Assembly: GCA_900290255.1 (NCBI GenBank) | Contig: OMOD01000002.1 | Location: forward strand, 17,387-81,386 | Reading direction: 5' to 3' | Length of the DNA stretch: 64,000 nucleotides | Source: Candidatus Sulfotelmatobacter kueseliae | Lineage (GTDB): Bacteria > Acidobacteriota > Terriglobia > Terriglobales > Acidobacteriaceae | Shown here: positions 45,428-50,820 of the stretch, piece by piece | Position numbering within the stretch: position 1 is the first letter of the stretch | How the letters are laid out: each line of letters starts with the position of its first letter | Translations under genes and position numbers: made by a program | Notes under the pieces: model-generated | What the model was told of the DNA's origin: nothing | Seen by the model: only the letters and a program-made list of their open reading frames with translations | Databases searched by the model: none

Positions 45428-45568
45428 ACTTGCTCCTTTCAGTTAATAATCCCCATCAATTCAGTAGACATATCCCACACCCATCCCACGGAGTATAACG
45501 GACAGGTTGTTGATTCGCGGTAAACCCTTTCCCCTCAACTCCCGCACAGTCCGTCACATTCCCTATAA

Positions 45569-46231
45569 CTACATTGTTTTCAACGGCTTGCCCGTCTGCC
45601 GAACCGCCAGGGCGAAGTCGCGGAAACTGACCCGCGACTTCCCGCCCACGACGGAATCTTGCCGGAAAGCGGAAAGCTGTTGCGCGGAGAGCAAGACGCG
45701 GCCTCGAGGATCGACGGCGAAGCGGCCCAGCGGTCCACCGACGCAACTGGTCAGCCCAAGCTTGCTCGGCGGATAAAGAAAAAGAAGGGCTCGCTCGCCG
45801 ATGCGATAGCGCTGTCCGCTCGACCACAGACCCATCCATTGCATGACGGTCAAATCCTCGCCGGGCGTGGCTCCACGGATGGAGTTCTCCACGCGAAACG
45901 TGATGGCGACGGTTTCGAAGGCCTGCCCGCTGGTTGCGGGACGGCGCGCGATGCCGGTGACCGTGGCGGAGAAAATCATCCCTGCGGAACGCGCCAGCCA
46001 AGGCAGATCGAACGTGCCGGGAGCCGCCGCCGGCCCGTGTGGCCACGGAGAGATCGGCCACGGATGGATTGGCCCTGCGCGGGGAAACTGAACCACGTGC
46101 TGTGGGGCGAACGCGGAATCAGGAACGAGATCAGAAATGCGACTACCCTGATCCGACTGGGCTGGCAGAATTCCAGAGGGCAGAATCACGAACGACAAGG
46201 CGAGCAGCCACGAACAAGTGCTCCCGTGCAT
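45569..46231 (-). CDS. Secreted protein interrupted at its 3' end by the element
   Basis: A 220-aa protein with a signal peptide (CSWLLALSFVILPSGILPAQ). The body (VARSAGMIFSATVTGIARRP-like, VAITFRVENSIRG, GERALLFLYPPSKLGLTS) is beta-rich and of unknown fold. The last residues LAVRQ are encoded by attR and are followed by TGKPLKTM and TAG from the element. With attL restored the native end would be LAVRQ followed by AAGEEWTSTIRR and a TGA 2 nt before the pseudo-matrixin ATG. The two host genes therefore formed an operon. Confidence 0.7.
   Translation of the reverse strand: MHGSTCSWLLALSFVILPSGILPAQSDQGSRISDLVPDSAFAPQHVVQFPRAGPIHPWPISPWPHGPAAAPGTFDLPWLARSAGMIFSATVTGIARRPATSGQAFETVAITFRVENSIRGATPGEDLTVMQWMGLWSSGQRYRIGERALLFLYPPSKLGLTSCVGGPLGRFAVDPRGRVLLSAQQLSAFRQDSVVGGKSRVSFRDFALAVRQTGKPLKTM
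45596..45610. other. attR core, 15-bp direct repeat
   Basis: CTGCCGAACCGCCAG, identical to 35379-35393. The host side is to the right (45611 onward, in the body of the split gene). Confidence 0.85.
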
Positions 46232-46318
46232 AGGGAGACCTCTAGGGTGTGACGTCCGCTCGGAGGGAAATGCCGGGAAACGTCACAGACTAGTCTCGCG
46301 GGCAGAAGGAAGTCAGTG

Positions 46319-47059
46319 ATGGATGTCACAGCGGCCTGTGGAATAACGGTGATAAAAGAGGGTCAGAGGGCGCGCATCGTGACGCTCAGAGGGCAAGTGA
46401 TCCGGCGCTTCGGGGTTGGAGTGCTCGTGATCGCCCCCATTCTGTTTGCGCTCGCAGGTTCGCTGCGCTTCTGGCAGGGATGGTGCTTTCTGGCCTTCGC
46501 GTGGGGACCTCCTTTCTGGTTCGCTCTCTATGCGGTCAAGCACGATCCCCAACTGCTGGAACGCCGGATGCGGATGAAGGAAAAAGACCCCAGGCAGACG
46601 CTCTTCAAGGTATTGGCCAGCCTGATCATTTTTTCAGCGATCGGACTGGCCAGCCTGGACTTCCGCCTGGGCTGGACCCGGGCGCGGCTGGGGACGGTGC
46701 CACTCTGGGTGATGGTGGTGGGCCAGGCGGCAATTCTGGCCGCCATGAGCCTGATCATCTGGGTGATGAAGGTGAACAGCTTCGCGGCGCGCACGATTGA
46801 GGTCGAGGCAGGACAGAAGGTCATCTCGGCCGGTCCCTACGCCGCCGTGCGGCATCCCATGTATTCCGGAATTGTTCTGATGGTGCTGGCGACGCCGCTG
46901 GCGCTGGGATCGTACATTACCTTGCCATTGTTTGGGTTGATCATTCCGGTGCTGGCGTTGCGGCTGCTGTGTGAGGAAAAAGTTCTCCGCCGCGATTTGC
47001 CGGGCTATGCGGAATACTGTGCGCATACCCGCTTCCGCCTGCTGCCGGGAGTGTGGTAG
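46319..47059 (+). CDS. Isoprenylcysteine carboxylmethyltransferase-like membrane protein
   Basis: A 247-aa membrane protein with several TM helices and the ICMT/PEMT-type end: GPYAAVRHPMYSGIVLMVLATP, then EEKVLRRDLPGYAEYCAHTRFRLLPGVW, where the RHPxY and EE...Y motifs bind AdoMet. Bacterial members probably methylate lipids or small molecules; the substrate is unknown. ATG 46319 (with GAAGGAAGTC upstream) is preferred to GTG 46316. It is convergent with the next methyltransferase. Confidence 0.75.
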   Translation: MDVTAACGITVIKEGQRARIVTLRGQVIRRFGVGVLVIAPILFALAGSLRFWQGWCFLAFAWGPPFWFALYAVKHDPQLLERRMRMKEKDPRQTLFKVLASLIIFSAIGLASLDFRLGWTRARLGTVPLWVMVVGQAAILAAMSLIIWVMKVNSFAARTIEVEAGQKVISAGPYAAVRHPMYSGIVLMVLATPLALGSYITLPLFGLIIPVLALRLLCEEKVLRRDLPGYAEYCAHTRFRLLPGVW

Positions 47060-47083
47060 CGGCAAGGACCGGGACTTTCCCGG

Positions 47084-47839
47084 TTAGCACGGTGATGCGG
47101 AGCCTCCTCCGGCGGCCTGCCGCGTGGCAAAGAAGGCGTGACGGCGAGGCGGAAGTTGCTGAGCGCCATACGCCTGCGCCGTCTCGACCGCAAACCCGCA
47201 AGAAGCAAGCTGATGGCATAGCGACCGGATGTCGAAAAGCCGCACTCTGTGGACCTCACGGCTGCGCCGGTAACCTTCGCCGACGCGGCGGAAGGTTTCT
47301 ATATTCCTCACCAGGCTTCGCTCAGTCTGGTTCTCTGTGGTCTCGACGAGCACGGCCCAGTCTTCCCCTGACCTCCAGGTCCGGCTGGACAGAGGCGGCT
47401 CTCCCAGTCCAATCACATCGAAGATGAGCATGCCTCCCGGCGGCAGGGCTTCGGCGACGCGTTGAAAGAAGCGGCTGACGAGTTGATCGGCATCGGCGCC
47501 CTCGGGGTGATAAGCCAGCGGTTCACCCAGAGCAACAACCGCGTCAAAGCCGCGGATAGAGACGTCGTAGACGGAGGCATGAACGAAGTGCGCCGTGGGA
47601 ACATGGGCGCGCGCAAGTTCCAGCAGGTCGGCAGAAGTGTCTATAGCAGTTACGTCAAACCCGGCGGCGACGAGCGCTTTCGTCAAGGGTCCGGCGCCGC
47701 AGCCCACGTCCAGTACTCTTCGGACTGGTGCGCTGGAACCTTGCAGGCGCCGCACAATCTCGCCTGCCGCGCCCCGGGCAAGCGATTCAAATGCTGTGGC
47801 GTGCACATACGCCAGATCACACTGGTAAAGCGATCGCAT
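47084..47839 (-). CDS. SAM-dependent methyltransferase
   Basis: A 251-aa class I methyltransferase: AdoMet loop VLDVGCGAGPLTKALVAAGF near residue 42, acidic VTAIDTS, then ASVYDVSIRGFDAVVALGEPLAYH and LPPGGMLIFDVIG. All core motifs are present. Substrate unknown. It ends 25 nt from the ICMT-like gene, facing it. Confidence 0.8.
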   Translation of the reverse strand: MRSLYQCDLAYVHATAFESLARGAAGEIVRRLQGSSAPVRRVLDVGCGAGPLTKALVAAGFDVTAIDTSADLLELARAHVPTAHFVHASVYDVSIRGFDAVVALGEPLAYHPEGADADQLVSRFFQRVAEALPPGGMLIFDVIGLGEPPLSSRTWRSGEDWAVLVETTENQTERSLVRNIETFRRVGEGYRRSREVHRVRLFDIRSLCHQLASCGFAVETAQAYGAQQLPPRRHAFFATRQAAGGGSASPC

Positions 47840-47955
47840 TTATTTGATTCTGGCGTCTCGGCGTGTGATTTGCAATGCGGGATGGTGGCCAGCAATCGGG
47901 GAGCGGGCAGCGGTCCGCAGTTTGGCCGCTCGTCCACATCGGGTGCTGGGTGAAA

Positions 47956-48150
47956 TCAGTGTTGCCGTGAAAGCGCGTCCAACTTGTCTTCCACCCGATT
48001 GAACCGTCGCTGAATGTCAGAGAACTCCTGAGCCATATATTCCACAACGAAAACAAAGAAAGCGGTCATCACAAGCCACCAAGAGCGGTAATAGGCAGCA
48101 CAGCCGAGGATCGCCGTGAGCACTATCAATCCTGCGCGAGAGTGTTTCAT
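47956..48150 (-). CDS. Small membrane protein with coiled coil
   Basis: A 64-aa protein with two hydrophobic segments (LIVLTAILGCAAYY and WWLVMTAFFVFVVEYM) and a charged helical end (FSDIQRRFNRVEDKLDALSRQH). AAGGTGG precedes the ATG. No family is recognised. Confidence 0.55.
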   Translation of the reverse strand: MKHSRAGLIVLTAILGCAAYYRSWWLVMTAFFVFVVEYMAQEFSDIQRRFNRVEDKLDALSRQH

Positions 48151-48195
48151 TGTAGGGCCACCTTGACAGAGTGTGATTTAATCACAAATAGAAAA

Positions 48196-48215
48196 GCCCG
48201 GATTCCCGTCCGGGC
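48196..48215 (-). terminator. Terminator hairpin
   Basis: GCCCGGA, loop TTCCCG, TCCGGGC, followed on the minus strand by TTTTC. It lies downstream of the 48328-48753 gene. Confidence 0.65.
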
Positions 48216-48327
48216 CTTCCACAACTCGAATCTTGTTGTGCGCGTGGAGAGCGCAACGCCTGCAATTCCAACATTACAGGTGTGCGCATGGCGCGTCAAG
48301 CTACTTTCACTCAGGTTTCTGGGAAAT

Positions 48328-48753
48328 CTAGTGCCAGCGGGGGTAAGGCTGAGGATGGCCAGCCTCACAGACCAATTCCCCATGCTTCCAGCGCCAAGAG
48401 TTTTTCTCCTCTTCGAGTTCTGCGCGGGTGGTGGTGGCGCTCAAAGCTACGAGTACTACTGCCTGAGATCGGCAGTCTAATTCATCGCATTCGATGGGTA
48501 CTCGAAATACGCGAATGGGAGCATCGGGGATATCAGGGGCCACTCCCTCTTGGCTACCTATGGCACGAAACTCCGCAGGCCGAAATCTCGAAACGCGCTT
48601 ACATACGGTACATGCAGCAAAAAATGACTCACCTATATCCGTTTCTGACCATCGTAGACTGGCTTCTTCTGGAGCATGTTTGGTTCGCTGGATGGGAATA
48701 TGGTGGCCGCATTGACACCGGACAAAATCAACAAGAATTACAGGATCGTTCAT
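48328..48753 (-). CDS. Zinc-ribbon protein of unknown function
   Basis: A 141-aa protein with CQCGHHIPI near residue 13, CTVCKRVSRF near residue 47, and a further Cys/His group (CDELDC, VCEAGHPQP), consistent with zinc ribbons. The same strand and a 24-nt gap put it in line with the IS1-like transposase upstream, which may be chance. No family is recognised. A plus-strand frame over the same DNA is less natural. Confidence 0.6.
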   Translation of the reverse strand: MNDPVILVDFVRCQCGHHIPIQRTKHAPEEASLRWSETDIGESFFAACTVCKRVSRFRPAEFRAIGSQEGVAPDIPDAPIRVFRVPIECDELDCRSQAVVLVALSATTTRAELEEEKNSWRWKHGELVCEAGHPQPYPRWH

Positions 48754-48777
48754 GGGTTTACCCCGATGGCGGCAATT

Positions 48778-49725
48778 CTAGCTTGCCGCCAGCAACTCAC
48801 CAATCGACCAAACGTGATCGGCCAGATCCGCTTCCATAGCGGGCGTAACTCTGAGGCTGGAATGGACGCGGCAGAAATTGTACCAGCACATAAAAAGCGT
48901 TACGGCATGTTTCAGATTCTCCAATTTTCGACTGTGAGCGTTCGTCAAACGGCAAAACCGCTTGAGATGTACGCGCAAGCTCAAGTTGGCTCTCTCGATG
49001 TGCGAAGTCGAGATGTAACGCGGATCGGGTCTGCCATTCATGACTTTTGGGACCGTCCCAATCACCTGACTAGTCGTGCCGTACCAGTCGGGTCCAGTAA
49101 TATCGCGGGAACCGAAAAGTTTAATCAGCATGGCGTAATCGCACTGCGCTCCAAGGTATTCATCCACGGCGGGCGAGTACCAGCGCAGCGCGTCTGTCGT
49201 AAGCTGAAATCGTCCTTCCACTCGCTGACTCAGATCACGGATGAAGCTGTGTGCGCTGTCACGGTCACGGCGGCCAACGTGGTACGAGAGAACCATCTTG
49301 GTTTCGCTGTCGAGCGCAAACCATGTGTATTGATCGCCCCACTCTGCCGGAGCATCTTGGGGCAGTCTCTTTTGATGGCAGCCTACATACGTCCAGATTT
49401 CGTCAGCCTGGACGAGCCGAGTGTGGATGCCGCGAATGTAGGTGTCCCACAGCTTAGCGCACCTTTCGCCCGCTGTTTCGAGCAGGGAAAGAATTGTGTT
49501 CTTGTCTATGTCCGTCAGTCGGGCGATTGCACGAATGGACATTCCTTCGAGCATCATGGAAAGAATCTGCGCGGCCTTCTCAGGCGCGATGTAGTGGTTT
49601 CCGACCTTGCTGTGAGGCTCGCAGAATGTAGCTTTGCAGGATTGGCAGCGCCAGCGTTGAATGCGGCGCTTACCGAAGTAACCGAATCGCTTGCAGGTTT
49701 GGTGCTGGCATCTTTTGCACGTCAT
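48778..49725 (-). CDS. IS1-family-like transposase
   Basis: A 315-aa DDE transposase of IS1 type: N-terminal zinc ribbon CKRCQHQTCKRFGYFGKRR and CQSC, an HTH (MSIRAIARLTDIDKNTILSLL), then the catalytic triad by motif: Asp in VQADEIWTYVG, Asp in LTTDALRWY and Glu in HIERANLSLRVHL. It is full length and intact. No terminal inverted repeats or target duplication are evident at its flanks, so I cannot define an IS; it may be immobilised. Start ATG 49725. Confidence 0.8.
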   Translation of the reverse strand: MTCKRCQHQTCKRFGYFGKRRIQRWRCQSCKATFCEPHSKVGNHYIAPEKAAQILSMMLEGMSIRAIARLTDIDKNTILSLLETAGERCAKLWDTYIRGIHTRLVQADEIWTYVGCHQKRLPQDAPAEWGDQYTWFALDSETKMVLSYHVGRRDRDSAHSFIRDLSQRVEGRFQLTTDALRWYSPAVDEYLGAQCDYAMLIKLFGSRDITGPDWYGTTSQVIGTVPKVMNGRPDPRYISTSHIERANLSLRVHLKRFCRLTNAHSRKLENLKHAVTLFMCWYNFCRVHSSLRVTPAMEADLADHVWSIGELLAAS

Positions 49726-49809
49726 GGCTTTTCTCCGCTTGACTTCTGGCGGAAAAAGCCCTTAAATCTGATTGAGGTTCGGATGCGGGCTTCGTCCGCG
49801 TCTGGATTA

Positions 49810-49841
49810 GCCCCGCAACCTGTTTGCGCAGGAAGCGGGGC
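49810..49841. repeat. Symmetric compound hairpin
   Basis: GCCCCGC, AA, CCTG, loop TTTGCG, CAGG, AA, GCGGGGC: two stems (7 and 4 bp) separated by an AA/AA internal loop. It lies upstream of the transposase gene. Confidence 0.6.
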
Positions 49842-49860
49842 GCTGAATGTTAGCTACGTT

Positions 49861-49929
49861 CTAGGGTGGTGGCTGGACCGTGATCTCTACGGTTTGACCG
49901 GCAGCGAATGTGATCTTGATTCGGATCAT
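49861..49929 (-). CDS. Possible 22-aa micro-ORF
   Basis: ATG at 49929 preceded by AAAGGATGGAAACAGC, reading MIRIKITFAAGQTVEITVQ then PPP and TAG. It lies between a terminator and the compound hairpin. The strand-like composition is natural, but the length makes it weak. Confidence 0.25.
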   Translation of the reverse strand: MIRIKITFAAGQTVEITVQPPP

Positions 49930-49948
49930 GCTGTTTCCATCCTTTCTG

Positions 49949-49972
49949 AAAGCCCCGTTTACGCGGGGCTTT
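49949..49972 (-). terminator. Rho-independent terminator of the HTH gene
   Basis: AAAGCCCCG, loop TTTACG, CGGGGCTTT: a perfect 9-bp stem with A/T ends, usable in both directions. It lies 18 bp after the stop of the minus-strand gene 49990-50496. Confidence 0.75.
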
Positions 49973-49989
49973 CGTATTTAACGCCAAAG

Positions 49990-50496
49990 TCATTTCTTAG
50001 GCCGCAAGGACTCCATCCGTCGCTTCGCTTCACCCGGAGTGAGCGGCGGCTTGACAATCGCACGGACTTCCTCAGGCAGCAGATTAGGATCAATATTTGC
50101 AAGCTGTGCGAGGGCAGTTATTTGCTCGCTTCTCTTATAGGCAGGCTTGCCGTCCTTCTGGGCAACACTCAATTCTCTGGCATCGTGCAACCGACTAATA
50201 ACAGTGTGGACGTTGATCAAGAGATTCTTGGGCGAGGATGCCTTAAAACCGCGCGTGATCAGCGAATCCCTAATTTCCATGGGCGTGAGATGAACCGTTG
50301 TGATACTCAAGATCGTTCGTATCTCCTCCGTCAGTCCTTGAGGTACGTAACCAGGCGGGGGCGTCAGTTCGTAAGCTTCATCCTCAGACAACTCTTTCAA
50401 ATTCTGAATCAAGCGGAGAAGCACGCTTCTGCGCTGTTCCAGCGTCTCCAACTCACCTTGGGCCTGATGCAGAGCGGCCTTGAAGCTATCTTCCAT
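49990..50496 (-). CDS. Winged-helix (HARE-HTH-like) protein
   Basis: A 168-aa protein: N-terminal coiled coil (AALHQAQGELETLEQRRSVL), then a winged-helix-like domain (LTPMEIRDSLITRGFKASSP, VHTVISRLHDARELSVAQ) reminiscent of HARE-HTH domains, and a basic tail. It probably binds DNA. It is divergent from the 73-aa gene, with only 17 bp between the two start codons. Confidence 0.6.
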   Translation of the reverse strand: MEDSFKAALHQAQGELETLEQRRSVLLRLIQNLKELSEDEAYELTPPPGYVPQGLTEEIRTILSITTVHLTPMEIRDSLITRGFKASSPKNLLINVHTVISRLHDARELSVAQKDGKPAYKRSEQITALAQLANIDPNLLPEEVRAIVKPPLTPGEAKRRMESLRPKK

Positions 50497-50513
50497 ATAG
50501 GAGGTTATACCGA

Positions 50514-50735
50514 ATGCGTGTAACTAATGTCAAGAGAAATCGTACCAGGTTACACAGAAATGAGGTTGCATGGGATCGGGCAATCTCTGAGGCTGAATCC
50601 AAACTAGAGTTTGCTAGAAGAAGGGCTAAGCGCTTGCGTGAAATCGTCGCGGACCTGAAACAGATGAAAAAGTCTGGCCAAATGTGGCCGGGAGTGGAAT
50701 CCGTCGGTCAGGAAGCGCAGCAAGACGGCGCTTAA
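50514..50735 (+). CDS. Small basic coiled-coil protein
   Basis: A 73-aa protein, basic and helical (KLEFARRRAKRLREIVADLK), with AGGAGG at the right distance before ATG 50514. It is divergent from the HTH gene. No family is recognised. Confidence 0.5.
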   Translation: MRVTNVKRNRTRLHRNEVAWDRAISEAESKLEFARRRAKRLREIVADLKQMKKSGQMWPGVESVGQEAQQDGA

Positions 50736-50820
50736 AATTGGCAACACGGATTTCAGACACTACCTCCACATCGCGGGATCGGCTGCCCGCGGTGGCTATG
50801 GCATATAATGACCCGCACCG

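Larger units (their letters stand above)
35379..45610 (+). mobile_element. Integrated satellite-like element, ~10.2 kb, with terminase but no capsid genes
   Basis: The element spans from one 15-bp core to the other (10,217 bp plus one core copy). Almost all genes are on the plus strand, against the minus-strand host genes on both sides, and many are coupled by ATGA overlaps. Content in order: tyrosine integrase, control and origin-like region, zinc-finger protein, RepA-like ATPase, winged-HTH, HTH_17, TerS-like, large terminase, then eight short or unknown proteins. No portal, capsid, protease or tail gene is recognisable. Base composition appears less GC-rich than the flanks, and the motif GATGGGG is enriched. 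A degraded prophage is the main alternative, but the genes that remain look intact. Confidence 0.8.

Noticed and set aside
45105-45446. A 113-aa plus-strand frame at the right end of the element
   Set aside because: It has no ribosome-binding site and is antisense to the 49-aa gene, which has one.
35440-45495. Alternative att repeat around CATCCCA near 35446 and 45482
   Set aside because: It is only a short imperfect match, while the 15-bp core at 35379/45596 restores the host gene exactly.
48282-48839. A 185-aa plus-strand frame competing with the zinc-ribbon gene
   Set aside because: The minus-strand product has ordered Cys pairs and is followed by a terminator; the plus-strand one has no motifs.
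48676-50523. A 615-aa plus-strand reading frame
   Set aside because: It runs antisense through the IS1-like transposase and the winged-helix gene and through a terminator; its composition is not protein-like, while the minus-strand genes have clear motifs.
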